From positions 1,184,501 to 1,248,500 of the forward strand of contig NZ_CP022121.1 of assembly GCF_002224645.1 (NCBI RefSeq): a DNA stretch of 64,000 nucleotides. The letters run 5' to 3'. The DNA is from Dehalobacterium formicoaceticum (GTDB lineage Bacteria; Bacillota; Dehalobacteriia; Dehalobacteriales; Dehalobacteriaceae). A model generated the notes under the pieces. The model saw only the letters and a list, made by a program, of their open reading frames with translations, had not been told where the DNA came from and did no database searches. This document shows, piece by piece, positions 8,866 through 18,120 of this stretch; position 1 is the first letter of the stretch, and every line of letters starts with the position of its first letter. Position numbers and translations under genes: made by a program.

Positions 8866-10218
8866 ATGAGTTTGATCAAAGGTATTATTTCCCCGCACCC
8901 TCCGATTATTGTTCCTGAGGTGGGTGGGGAGGAAAGAAAAAAGGCCCGGCAAACAATTGATGGGATGGAGAAAATGGCTTTAGCGGTCAAAGAGGCCGGA
9001 CCGGAGCTAATTATTTTTGTCACACCTCATGGCACGGTTTTTCGGGATGCCTTTTCGATATCCTTGCAGAACCCTTTGCAAGGGGATTTTCAGTCCTTTG
9101 GGGCAGGACAAGTTCGTTTTCATGAAGTGAATGACCGCCCTATGGGAGAGGAAATTATCCGTTTGGCTGCCGGACAGGGCATGCCGGTGGTTGGTCTTGA
9201 TGCTGACACAGCCCAAAAATACGGTATCTCTTTAAAGCTGGATCACGGCATCACCGTTCCTTTATATTTCCTGAAAAAAAACGGCATTGAATGCCCGATT
9301 TTACCTATCTCCATCGGATTTTTATCCTTTCAAGAGCATTATCAATTCGGCATGATCATCCGTCAGGCGATCAAAAACCTGGCACGACGTACGGTGTTTG
9401 TAGCCAGCGGTGATCTTTCCCATCGATTAACCCAGGATGCCCCAGCCGGATATCATCCCCAAGGTGAAAAATACGATCGTCTATTAATTAACCTTCTAAA
9501 AAAGAAAGACGTAACAGGGATTTTGGATCTTGACCCGGGATTTGTGGAGCAAGCGGGAGAATGTGGACTGCGTTCTTTCATTATGCTATTGGGTGCTTTG
9601 GACGGCTTGGATTTTGATTTTTATGATTTTTCTTATCAAGGTCCTTACGGTGTGGGCTATCTGGTAGGAGAAATTATTCCCGCTTCACCTCACGAAGAGC
9701 GGAAAGCAAAAGAAAGTCCGCCTGTGGCATTGGCTCGATTAGCTTTAGAGACTTATATCAATGAAGGAAAGGGGATAGATCCTCCGCCAAATCTGCCCGA
9801 AATTTTGTTAAAGAAGGCCGGGGTTTTTGTTACCTTGAAAATTAGGGGACAGCTGCGGGGTTGTATTGGAACCATCGAACCCACTCAGGAAAACATGGCT
9901 GGGGAAATTATTCAAAATGCCCTTCATGCGGGAACGCAGGATCCCAGATTTCCTCCCGTGACTAAAGGGGAGTTGAAAGATTTGACCTATTCGGTAGACA
10001 TGCTTTATCCGCCGGAGCCAATTACTGGCCTTGAGGAACTGGATCCGCAAAAATACGGTGTTATCGTGCGGCATGGCTATCGGTCCGGTCTTCTATTACC
10101 TCATTTAGAGGGTATCGATACGGCTGAAGAGCAAGTGGACATCGCCCGTCAAAAAGCAGGGATTAAGAAAGGTGAAGCCATGCAGTTGGAAAGATTTGAA
10201 GTGGTGCGTTATTTTTAA
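8866..10218 (+). CDS. AmmeMemoRadiSam proteins B and A fused (Memo-AMMECR1)
   Basis: This 450-residue protein joins two conserved but poorly understood families. Residues 1 to about 275 match the Memo/MEMO1 fold related to extradiol dioxygenases (PHPPIIVPEVGGEERKKA at the start, VASGDLSHRL in the middle, FDFYDFSYQGPYGVGY at the end). From about 290 on is an AMMECR1 domain (GVFVTLKIRGQLRGCIGTIE, then the PRFPPVTKGEL region). A radical SAM gene follows 59 bases downstream, which completes the AmmeMemoRadiSam set. Function is unproven; a role in modification or signalling has been suggested. ATG at 8866 follows GGGGAGG; TTG at 8863 is an alternative. Confidence 0.88.
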   Translation: MSLIKGIISPHPPIIVPEVGGEERKKARQTIDGMEKMALAVKEAGPELIIFVTPHGTVFRDAFSISLQNPLQGDFQSFGAGQVRFHEVNDRPMGEEIIRLAAGQGMPVVGLDADTAQKYGISLKLDHGITVPLYFLKKNGIECPILPISIGFLSFQEHYQFGMIIRQAIKNLARRTVFVASGDLSHRLTQDAPAGYHPQGEKYDRLLINLLKKKDVTGILDLDPGFVEQAGECGLRSFIMLLGALDGLDFDFYDFSYQGPYGVGYLVGEIIPASPHEERKAKESPPVALARLALETYINEGKGIDPPPNLPEILLKKAGVFVTLKIRGQLRGCIGTIEPTQENMAGEIIQNALHAGTQDPRFPPVTKGELKDLTYSVDMLYPPEPITGLEELDPQKYGVIVRHGYRSGLLLPHLEGIDTAEEQVDIARQKAGIKKGEAMQLERFEVVRYF

Positions 10219-10277
10219 TGAAGAAACTCAGGACTAGAAGATCATGCTTAACCATGTAGAAGAAAGGAAGAGTTGGC

Positions 10278-11138
10278 ATGAAAGAAGCGCTGTATTATCG
10301 GATCCAGGAAAAAAATCAGATCCTTTGTGAGTTATGTCCCCGCAGCTGTATTATAAAACCGGGGGCACGAGGGTTTTGCCGTGTCAGGGAAAACAGGGAT
10401 GGAGTGCTCTTCAGCCTGAATTATGGCCAGGTAACTGCATTGGCTTTGGATCCCATTGAAAAGAAACCTCTTTATCACTTCTTACCCGGAAGTAAAATTC
10501 TTTCCGTGGGTACCTTTGGATGCAATTTTCATTGTGGTTTCTGTCAGAATTGGCAGATTGCCCATCAAAGCACGGCAGGTGAGTATGTAACACCGGAAAA
10601 ACTGGCATCCTTGGCGGTGGAAATGGTGCCAAAAGGATCGATTGGTATCGCCTATACCTATTCGGAACCCCTGATGTGGTATGAGTATGTTCTGGCGGCT
10701 GCTCAAAAGGTACAGGAGGCGGGCTTAAAAAATGTTTTGGTGACTAACGGTTATATTCAGGAGGAGCCCTTCCGGAGCTTGTTGCCATATATCGATGCCC
10801 TCAACATTGATGTGAAGGGCTTTACGGAGGAGTTTTATCAAAAGGTTGTAAAAGGAAAACTAGCCCCGGTGCTGAAAAGTGCGGAGACGGCTTACCGGGA
10901 AGGAAAACACCTGGAGCTTACCACCTTGCTTATTCCCGGGTTGAACGACAGCGAAAAAGAAATCGAAGCTTTGGTCAATTGGATATCCGCTAATTTGGGG
11001 ACAGAGGTGCCTGTGCATTTTTCCCGTTATTTTCCTCAGTATCAGATGGACATCCCTCCTACGCCGATTGAGACCATGTATCGGGCCAGGGAAATCGCCG
11101 GGAAAAAGTTAAAACATGTTTACTTGGGAAATGTATAA
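10278..11138 (+). CDS. amrS: AmmeMemoRadiSam system radical SAM enzyme
   Basis: This 286-residue radical SAM protein carries the cluster motif CNFHCGFCQNWQ (Cys82, 86, 89), which differs from the plain CxxxCxxC context of pyruvate formate-lyase activators by its following Gln-Asn-Trp. An N-terminal cysteine set, CELCPRSC plus GFCRV, may hold another cluster. Further landmarks are IAYTYSEPLMWYEYV and LNIDVKGFTEEFY. It lies directly after the Memo-AMMECR1 fusion. The substrate of this enzyme family is not established. Confidence 0.88.
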   Translation: MKEALYYRIQEKNQILCELCPRSCIIKPGARGFCRVRENRDGVLFSLNYGQVTALALDPIEKKPLYHFLPGSKILSVGTFGCNFHCGFCQNWQIAHQSTAGEYVTPEKLASLAVEMVPKGSIGIAYTYSEPLMWYEYVLAAAQKVQEAGLKNVLVTNGYIQEEPFRSLLPYIDALNIDVKGFTEEFYQKVVKGKLAPVLKSAETAYREGKHLELTTLLIPGLNDSEKEIEALVNWISANLGTEVPVHFSRYFPQYQMDIPPTPIETMYRAREIAGKKLKHVYLGNV

Positions 11139-11215
11139 GTGATAGAATGAGGATGATTCAGAAACAGTAAAGTTAAATAGGGGAAAAATAATTTTTTAAG
11201 AGGAGGATGAGATCA

Positions 11216-11707
11216 TTGGCTAAGGATGAATCCTTTGATATTGTTTCCACGGTAGATATGCAGGAAGTGGATAATGCTGTCAATCAAACCAAAAAGGAAA
11301 TCAGTCAAAGATATGATTTTAAAAACAGTAAAGCTCAAATCACATTGGAGGAAGAAGGCATTAAAATCATTGCCGAGGATGATTTTAAGCTGCGCAGTAT
11401 GATTGATGTTTTGCAAACGAAAATGATTAATCGTAAGGTGCCGGTAAAAAACCTTGATTTGGGGAAGGTTGAAGATGCCTCTGGCGGGATGATGCGTCAG
11501 ACCATTAAGATCCAACAAGGGATCGAGATGGAAAAGGCACGCCAGGTGGTTAAGGATATCAAAAACATGAAAATTAAGGTCCAAGCCCAGATCATGGGGG
11601 ATCAAGTACGGGTTTCCGGAAAAAATCGTGATGATCTCCAGAAGGTAATCCAGTTTTTAAAACAACAGGATTACCAGATTGAACTGCAGTTTATTAATTA
11701 CCGATAA
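11216..11707 (+). CDS. YajQ family nucleotide-binding protein (UPF0234)
   Basis: YajQ proteins are small cytosolic proteins, some reported to bind cyclic di-GMP. The 163-residue product starts [20 protein letters not shown], a near-perfect family N-terminus, and continues with [14 protein letters not shown] and [22 protein letters not shown] at 11216 is chosen because AGGAGG (11201-11206) lies 9 bases before it; the ATG at 11207 overlaps that binding site and would add three unusual residues. Confidence 0.93.
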   Translation: MAKDESFDIVSTVDMQEVDNAVNQTKKEISQRYDFKNSKAQITLEEEGIKIIAEDDFKLRSMIDVLQTKMINRKVPVKNLDLGKVEDASGGMMRQTIKIQQGIEMEKARQVVKDIKNMKIKVQAQIMGDQVRVSGKNRDDLQKVIQFLKQQDYQIELQFINYR

Positions 11708-11746
11708 AGGAAAAAGCTTGAAGAGCTTTTTCCTGGTTTTTTCTTT
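11708..11746 (+). terminator. Rho-independent terminator after yajQ
   Basis: A perfect 11-pair stem (AGGAAAAAGCT with AGCTTTTTCCT) around TGAAG is followed by GGTTTTTTCTTTT, starting right at the yajQ stop codon. Confidence 0.92.
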
Positions 11747-11910
11747 TAGAGTGTAAGGCTAAAGGCAGTTTCCGAACTTCTGGTTAATGTTTTTTGACTG
11801 ATTCTTTTCCCGTAATCCCGAGGGTATTTTCTTTTATTAATCGGCAGAGAAAGGGAATCATTTTCTCCGGTGCCTAAACGATAAGGGGAATCACAAATGA
11901 GATCAAACAT
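11746..11910 (-). CDS. Small hypothetical protein (54 residues)
   Basis: I do not recognise this protein. The frame starts with ATG at 11910 behind a consensus CAGGAGGAAAAAG binding site and encodes a polar peptide beginning MFDLICDSPYRLGTGENDS and rich in Ser, Arg and Lys toward the end. It has no signal peptide or membrane span. It occupies the strand opposite to and between yajQ and argC, and its stop abuts the yajQ terminator. The good ribosome binding site is the main support; it could also be a chance frame. Confidence 0.4.
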   Translation of the reverse strand: MFDLICDSPYRLGTGENDSLSLPINKRKYPRDYGKRISQKTLTRSSETAFSLTL

Positions 11911-12003
11911 CTTTTTCCTCCTGTTTGGTATCATCATATTAAAACTATTTTCCCCAATATTAAATTAAATAAGCAATTTCTTTCATCACCCCAAAATCAA
12001 GGA

Positions 12004-12038
12004 TTGATAAATTATACATGATAATGTATAATTATAAT
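12004..12038 (+). promoter_or_regulatory. argC promoter overlapped by ArgR-like palindrome
   Basis: A promoter TTGATA (12004-12009), 17-base spacer, TATAAT (12027-12032) precedes argC. The spacer and -10 lie inside a perfect inverted repeat, AATTATACAT (12010-12019) and ATGTATAATT (12024-12033), separated by GATA. The half-sites resemble ARG-box consensus TGNATWWWWATNCA used by ArgR/AhrC, so arginine-dependent repression of argCJBDG is inferred. Confidence 0.65.
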
Positions 12039-12082
12039 ATAGAAAATTACAGCATAAATTGTTATTGTTAGGGGGCCAGTCA

Positions 12083-13123
12083 ATGATTAAAGTCAGTGTC
12101 ATTGGAGCAACCGGATATGCAGGAGTGGAGTTAATCAGATTATTGGTTTTACATCCTGATGTGAAATTGAGCTGCCTGACTTCAAAAACATATGCCGGGC
12201 AAAAGATCCAGGAAGTGTATCCTCATTTAAACGGGTTGCTGGATCATGAATTACAGGAACAAAATGATGAAGAGATCGGCGCTGTTTCCGATGTGGTTTT
12301 TTTAGCACTGCCCCATGGACATGCCGTTTCTACTGCCCAAAAGATCTGCCAAGCAGGGAAAAAAGTGATTGATTTGGGGGCGGATCTCCGTTTTAGGGAT
12401 ACGGATATTTATGAAGAATGGTATCATGTCAAACATGAAAATCCTGCTCTTTCACAAGAAGCTGTTTATGGTTTGCCGGAAATCAATCGGGGAAAAATTA
12501 AAGAAGCACAAGCCGTAGGCAATCCGGGCTGTTATCCCACCAGTGCCATTCTGGCAATGTATCCTTTGATCAAGGAAGGATTGATCGATTTAAACACCAT
12601 CATTGTGGATTCAAAATCCGGGATCTCAGGTGCCGGCAGAAATGCTGTGATCACCAGTCTCTATGGAGAAAGCGCGGAGAATTTAAAGGCATATAATGTA
12701 GGAAAACACCGCCATACCCCGGAAATTGAACAGGCTTTGGGAGAAGCGGCGGGAAAAGAGGTACTCATTTCCTTTACACCTCATTTAATCCCCATGACCA
12801 GGGGGATTTTAACCACTGCCTATGCCACTCTAAACCAGGAAGGCGCTGTCAGGAACCTCCATGATCTCTATCAAAGCTATTATCAAGATGAATATTTTGT
12901 GCGATTACATCAACCGGGCATTTGGCCTCAAACTAAATGGGTAACAGGAACAAATTTCTGTGATTTGGGCTTGATGGCAGATCCCCGCACCAACCGGGTG
13001 ATTGTAACTGCTGTGATCGATAATTTAGTGAAAGGTGCGGCAGGTCAGGCGGTACAAAACATGAATATTTTATTCAATTTGCCGGAAAAGGCAGGTTTGG
13101 AACAGGTGCCTCTTTATCCCTAA
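12083..13123 (+). CDS. argC: N-acetyl-gamma-glutamyl-phosphate reductase
   Basis: ArgC performs the NADPH-dependent reduction in the third step of arginine synthesis. The 346-residue protein starts with a Rossmann motif VIGATGYAGVELIRLL, has the catalytic cysteine in VGNPGCYPTSA (Cys150) and the segment DSKSGISGAGR. ATG at 12083 follows GGGGG and gives the usual length; TTG at 12059 would add eight residues. It is the first gene of argCJBDG, behind the palindromic promoter. Confidence 0.96.
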   Translation: MIKVSVIGATGYAGVELIRLLVLHPDVKLSCLTSKTYAGQKIQEVYPHLNGLLDHELQEQNDEEIGAVSDVVFLALPHGHAVSTAQKICQAGKKVIDLGADLRFRDTDIYEEWYHVKHENPALSQEAVYGLPEINRGKIKEAQAVGNPGCYPTSAILAMYPLIKEGLIDLNTIIVDSKSGISGAGRNAVITSLYGESAENLKAYNVGKHRHTPEIEQALGEAAGKEVLISFTPHLIPMTRGILTTAYATLNQEGAVRNLHDLYQSYYQDEYFVRLHQPGIWPQTKWVTGTNFCDLGLMADPRTNRVIVTAVIDNLVKGAAGQAVQNMNILFNLPEKAGLEQVPLYP

Positions 13124-13171
13124 TCATCAGGATCAATTGAAATTCACTTCATGATAGAAGGAGGTCGAAAA

Positions 13172-14397
13172 ATGGCAATCACGGTAATTTCCGGCGGTGT
13201 TACAGCGGCACAAGGATTTCAAAGTGCCGGGATCCATGCTGGAATCAAAAAAGTTCCAAGAAAAAACCGGATGTAGCTGTGATCTTTTCTGAGGTTCCGG
13301 CTGCTGCAGCGGGGGTTTATACTCAGAATCGCGTAAAGGCGGCCCCGGTGGTCCTCACGCAAAAAACAGCGGCTATGGGCCAAGGACAGGCGATTGTGGT
13401 CAACAGTGGTAATGCCAATGCCTGTACCGGTGAGGAAGGGGCCCAAAGCGCCCGTTTAATGGCAGCTTGGACTGCCCAAGGGTTAGGCATTGAGGAAGGG
13501 TTGGTGATGGTTGCTTCTACAGGTGTGATCGGTCAGCAATTACCCCGGGATATTATTCAAAGCGGGATCAAAAATGCGGTTGATCATCTCTCACCGGAGG
13601 GCGGTCATGAGGCCGCACTGGCGATTATGACTACAGATCTTTTCAGTAAAGAGATTGCTGTTCAATTTTCTCTGGGGGATAAAACAGTAACCTTAGGGGG
13701 AATGAGTAAAGGATCCGGGATGATTCATCCTAATATGGCAACGATGCTGGGTTTTATCACTACAGATGCTTCCATTGAACCGGAGATTCTGCAAAAATCA
13801 TTGAAAAAGGCTGTGGACAAATCCTTTAATATGATTTCCGTAGACGGAGATACCAGTACCAATGATATGACTCTTATCCTGGCTAACGGCCTGGCCGAAA
13901 ATAAAACCATTGAAAGTGACGGAGCCTTATTGGAACAGTTTCAGGAAGCCCTGGACTATGTTTGCATTGCGTTAGCCAAGATGATAGCTCAGGATGGGGA
14001 AGGAGCTTCCAAGCTCTTAGAGGTTCAGGTGCAAAATGCCTTAAGTGAGGCAGATGCGAGACTTGCAGCCAAAGCTGTCATTTCCTCCAGTTTGGTAAAA
14101 TCTGCTTTCTTTGGCGAGGATGCTAACTGGGGTAGAATTTTATGTGCAGTAGGGTACTCGGAAGCGAATATGGATCCGGATCGGGTCGAGATATTTTTGG
14201 AGAGTGCTGCCGGCAGGATCCAGGTGGCGGATCAAGGCACCGGGTTGCTCTTTAATGAGGAAGATGCGAAAAAAATTCTTCAGGAAAAGGAAATCCAGGT
14301 CATCATTGATCTTCATCAAGGGTCCCAGGGGGCAGTTGCCTGGGGGTGTGATTTGACCTACGATTATGTTAAAATTAACGCTGACTATAGAACATAA
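13172..14397 (+). CDS. argJ: ArgJ glutamate N-acetyltransferase, frame break near 13261-13267
   Basis: ArgJ recycles the acetyl group from N-acetylornithine to glutamate. The start ATG at 13172 follows AAGGAGG and encodes MAITVISGGVTAAQGFQSAG and then AGIKKVPRKN before hitting TAG. The family sequence resumes one frame over as PDVAVIFSEVPAAAAGVYT and continues intact to 14397, including the self-cleavage site HPNMATMLGF. One base is missing in an A run, or the ribosome shifts -1 at A-AAA-AAC, which lies exactly there. With the shift the product is about 408 residues, normal for ArgJ. The gene sits in the arg operon and is otherwise intact, so sequence error or frameshifting seems likelier than loss. 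Confidence 0.88.
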
Positions 14398-14411
14398 AAG
14401 AAAGGTTTTAG

Positions 14412-15323
14412 GTGAGGATGCAGGATTCTAAGTATACTCCTTTGGAGCGAGCTCAAGTTTTAATAGAAGCTTTACCCTATATCCGGAGGTTTCACGGCAA
14501 AACGGTGGTGATCAAATATGGCGGCAGCGCTATGCTCAGTGACGAATTAAAAAAAGCAGTGATGAACGATGTGATCCTTATGAAATTAGTAGGCATGAAC
14601 CCTATTCTGGTCCATGGGGGCGGTCCTGAAATTAATCACTTTCTAAAAAGACTGGATATCAAGTCGGAATTTGTCAATGGGCTGAGGGTCACGGATGAAC
14701 CCACGATGGAAGTGGTAGAAATGGTTTTGGTGGGCAAGGTAAACAAAGAAATCGTCGCTCAAATCAACCGGCTGGGCGGTCATGCCGTAGGTTTATGCGG
14801 TAAAGATGGTCAAATGATTTTGGCCCGTAAGCAGTATGAATGGACAAAAGACGCTGACGGCCGGGAAACTATGGTGGATATTGGTTCCGTTGGTGAAGTG
14901 GAAAAGATCAACACGGGTATTATTGAAAGCATCATGGAGACCAATGGTTACATTCCGGTGATCGCACCCATTGGGGCAGGGGTGAATGGTGAAAGTTATA
15001 ATATTAATGCCGACCTGGTAGCAGGAGAAATTGCCGGAGCTCTAGGGGCGGAGAAGTTGATTCTCTTAACAGATGTAGAAGGGATTTTCTATGATCTTCA
15101 AGATAAATCTTCCATCCTCTCTGTCATCAAAACCAGTGAAATTGATCAGCTGATGCAGGATGGAATTATTGCCGGGGGGATGATTCCCAAAGTGAAGTGC
15201 TGTATAAGGGCATTGGAGGCGGGAGTACAGGGAACCCATATTATTGACGGACGGTTACCCCACAGTATTTTATTGGAGTTATTCACCGATAAGGGAATTG
15301 GCACGATGGTGGAGAAAGATTAA
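14412..15323 (+). CDS. argB: Acetylglutamate kinase
   Basis: ArgB phosphorylates N-acetylglutamate, the second pathway step and usual arginine feedback target. The protein contains [10 protein letters not shown] near the start (phosphate binding), [37 protein letters not shown], and a C-terminal [18 protein letters not shown]. Start is GTG at 14412 or ATG at 14418; spacing from AAAGG favours the former slightly. Gaps to argJ (14 bases) and argD (59 bases) fit one operon. Confidence 0.95.
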   Translation: MRMQDSKYTPLERAQVLIEALPYIRRFHGKTVVIKYGGSAMLSDELKKAVMNDVILMKLVGMNPILVHGGGPEINHFLKRLDIKSEFVNGLRVTDEPTMEVVEMVLVGKVNKEIVAQINRLGGHAVGLCGKDGQMILARKQYEWTKDADGRETMVDIGSVGEVEKINTGIIESIMETNGYIPVIAPIGAGVNGESYNINADLVAGEIAGALGAEKLILLTDVEGIFYDLQDKSSILSVIKTSEIDQLMQDGIIAGGMIPKVKCCIRALEAGVQGTHIIDGRLPHSILLELFTDKGIGTMVEKD

Positions 15324-15382
15324 GATTAAGGTAAGGTAATTAAAGTAAAGCATCAGGGTGTATTGTCAAGGAGGCGTTTTTT

Positions 15383-16570
15383 TTGAATAATCAAGAGTGG
15401 ACACAGGAAGGCCAAAAATATGTGATGAATACATACGGACGATTGCCTTTGGCCATTGTGCGGGGAAAAGGGGCTGTCGTCTGGGATGCAGATGGCAAGG
15501 AATATTTGGATTTTGTTGCCGGTATTGCCGTTAATAATCTGGGCCATTGTCACCCTAAGGTGGTTCAGGCAGTGAAGGATCAAGCGGAAACCTTGCTCCA
15601 TTGTTCTAATCTATACTGGATAGAACCTCAGATTAAGTTAGCAAAAATGTTGGTCAACAATTCTTGTTTTGATAAGGTTTTCTTTTGCAACAGCGGAGGG
15701 GAAGCCAATGAGGGAGCTATTAAACTAGCTCGCAAATATGCGAAAAAACATATGGGCACAGATAAATACGAAATCATTACCATGAAGCAATCCTTTCATG
15801 GCCGGACCTTAGCCACCCTTACAGCTACGGGACAGGAAAAATATCATCAAGGATATGAGCCTTTGCCGGCAGGTTTCTCATATTCCCCTTTCAATGATTT
15901 GGAAGCCTTGAAAAAAAATATTGGACCCCATACATGTGCTGTGCTTCTGGAGCCGGTGCAGGGCGAGGGGGGAGTCGTACCCGGGCAGGATGACTTTATT
16001 AAAGGAGTCCGGAAGCTCTGTGATGAAAACAAGCTTCTTTTTATCGTTGATGAGGTTCAGTGCGGCTTGGGGCGTTCGGGAAAACTTTTTGCTTATGAGC
16101 ATTATGATATTGAACCGGATATCATGACCTTGGCCAAGGCTTTAGGGGGAGGAGCTCCCATTGGTGCACTCCTGGCCAAAGAAGAGGTGGCCGGGGCTTT
16201 TCAACCGGGAGATCACGCGGCAACTTTTGGCGGCAATCCTTTGGTCACAGCGGCCGGAGTGGCGACCTTGACGGTCATGCTGGAAGAGGATCTGGCGCAA
16301 AATGCTCATATGGCAGGAGAATATTTTATTTGTAAATTGGAAGCATTAAAAAAGAAGTATCCTTTTATAAAGGAAATTCGGGGCAAAGGCTTAATGATTG
16401 GTGTGGAATGTGAAAAAGAGGTAGCCGGAATTATCAATGATTGCTTAGCAAAGGGATTATTGATCCTAAGTGCCGGACCGAAGGTACTGAGATTTCTGCC
16501 CCCCCTGAACATTACCTTTAGTCAGATTGATCAAGCCATGGAGATCCTGGAATCGGCTTTAGCCAATTGA
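15383..16570 (+). CDS. argD: Acetylornithine aminotransferase
   Basis: ArgD is a class III PLP-dependent transaminase giving N-acetylornithine. The 395 residues include [35 protein letters not shown], the PLP-aspartate region [15 protein letters not shown], the PLP-lysine region [13 protein letters not shown], and [13 protein letters not shown]. Start is TTG at 15383 with AAGGAGG 8 bases before it. The first residues of the argG reading frame overlap its end, but the real argG start is downstream. Confidence 0.94.
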   Translation: MNNQEWTQEGQKYVMNTYGRLPLAIVRGKGAVVWDADGKEYLDFVAGIAVNNLGHCHPKVVQAVKDQAETLLHCSNLYWIEPQIKLAKMLVNNSCFDKVFFCNSGGEANEGAIKLARKYAKKHMGTDKYEIITMKQSFHGRTLATLTATGQEKYHQGYEPLPAGFSYSPFNDLEALKKNIGPHTCAVLLEPVQGEGGVVPGQDDFIKGVRKLCDENKLLFIVDEVQCGLGRSGKLFAYEHYDIEPDIMTLAKALGGGAPIGALLAKEEVAGAFQPGDHAATFGGNPLVTAAGVATLTVMLEEDLAQNAHMAGEYFICKLEALKKKYPFIKEIRGKGLMIGVECEKEVAGIINDCLAKGLLILSAGPKVLRFLPPLNITFSQIDQAMEILESALAN

Positions 16571-16614
16571 AACATTTAAAAGAGCAGGATTTCATCAAGA
16601 AGGAGGAACTAGAT

Positions 16615-17817
16615 ATGTCAAAAAAAGTAGTACTTGCCTATTCAGGAGGTTTGGATACCTCCATTATCATTCCCTGGCTCAAGGAAACTTACGGATATGA
16701 AGTCATTGCCATGGCGGCTGATGTGGGGCAGGGTGAAGAGTTGGAGCCCCTTCAGGAAAAAGCGATTAAAACCGGGGCCAGTAAAATCTATATCGAAGAC
16801 ATGAAGGAAGAATTCATTACTGATTTTATTTATCCCACCCTCAAAGCGGGTGCTGTCTATGAAAGAAAATATCTTTTAGGTACATCCTTTGCCCGTCCTT
16901 TAATTGCCAAGCGTTTAGTTGAAATTGCCCGGGCAGAAAGGGCAGAGGCCATTGCCCATGGGGCTACAGGAAAAGGAAATGATCAGGTGCGTTTTGAATT
17001 AACGGTGAAGGCTTTGGCTCCGGATTTAAAAATCATTGCTCCCTGGCGAGAATGGAATATTCGTTCCCGAGAAGATGCCATTGATTACGCGGAAGCCCGG
17101 GGCATATCCGTACCTGTAACTAAAAAAAGACCGTACAGTATGGATCGCAATCTCTGGCATCTCAGTCATGAAGGGGCCGACCTGGAGGATCCTTGGAATG
17201 AACCTTTACAAGACCTTTATATGATTATCACTCCTCCAGAAAAAGCACCGGATCAAGCTACTTACGTGGAAATTGAATTTGAAAATGGCATTCCCATAGC
17301 TGTGGATGGAAAAGCCCAAAAACCTTTGGAATTAATGAACTATCTCAATCAGGTGGCTGCCGTTAATGGCGTGGGGATAACAGATATGGTCGAAAACCGT
17401 TTGGTTGGCATGAAATCCAGAGGCGTCTATGAAACACCCGGCGGTACAGTTCTTTATGCCGCCCATCAGGAATTGGAATATCTGTGCCTGGATCGGCAAA
17501 CGATGCATTTTAAAGAAATCTTAAGCGGTAAATATGCGGAATTAGTTTATGATGGTGTGTGGTATTCTCCTTTAAGGGAAGCCATGGATGCTTTTGTGGA
17601 CAAAACCCAGGAAGTTGTCACCGGTGTGGTGCGGATGAAACTATATAAAGGAAATTGTACCCCTGCCGGCGCCAAGAGCCCCTATTCCTTGTATAATGAG
17701 GAATTTGTTACTTTTGGTGAGGATGAAGTCTATAATCAAAAAGATGCCGAGGGCTTTATCAATCTCTTTGGCTTACCATTAAAGGTGCGGGCATTGATGA
17801 AACAAGGAAAAAAATAA
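16615..17817 (+). CDS. argG: Argininosuccinate synthase
   Basis: ArgG condenses citrulline and aspartate using ATP. The 400-residue protein starts [17 protein letters not shown], the PP-loop ATP motif at 8-15, and contains [16 protein letters not shown] and [20 protein letters not shown] at 16615 follows AAGGAGG; the frame is open further upstream into argD but without a binding site. argF, which would supply citrulline, is absent here and argH lies 35 kb downstream. Confidence 0.97.
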   Translation: MSKKVVLAYSGGLDTSIIIPWLKETYGYEVIAMAADVGQGEELEPLQEKAIKTGASKIYIEDMKEEFITDFIYPTLKAGAVYERKYLLGTSFARPLIAKRLVEIARAERAEAIAHGATGKGNDQVRFELTVKALAPDLKIIAPWREWNIRSREDAIDYAEARGISVPVTKKRPYSMDRNLWHLSHEGADLEDPWNEPLQDLYMIITPPEKAPDQATYVEIEFENGIPIAVDGKAQKPLELMNYLNQVAAVNGVGITDMVENRLVGMKSRGVYETPGGTVLYAAHQELEYLCLDRQTMHFKEILSGKYAELVYDGVWYSPLREAMDAFVDKTQEVVTGVVRMKLYKGNCTPAGAKSPYSLYNEEFVTFGEDEVYNQKDAEGFINLFGLPLKVRALMKQGKK

Positions 17818-18120
17818 AAAGTATAATGTATTTTTTGGGGAGCATACTAACCAGGTAAAAAAAATTTTTTCAATTAAAGGAATTTAAGATTCAATGGCGA
17901 ATGTTCTATATGGTGGAATTTGAAGGAAAATGCTTGTTTTGTCTTGATCCCAACTTCTGCAAATGTGAATGAACGAATCATTGAAAGCTTTAGATCGTTG
18001 TAAATTTTCTACATATCTCATGGAACAGTGGCAGAAGAGCGGGACTTGAGCAAAAACCAGTGTCTTACAAAGCATCCATAAACAAGAACTAGAATGAAGG
18101 TAATGAAAGGGGCGGAATAT
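17818..18120. other. Intergenic region before fhs
   Basis: About 300 bases separate argG from fhs. I see a TATAAT at 17822-17827 without a well-spaced -35, a short A/T palindrome GGTAAAAAAAATTTTTTC near 17858, and no open frame with a binding site. A tetrahydrofolate riboswitch, known before folate genes in some Firmicutes, was looked for and not recognised. Confidence 0.4.

Noticed and set aside
17818-18120. Possible tetrahydrofolate riboswitch before fhs
   Set aside because: The conserved core and pairing were not found by eye.
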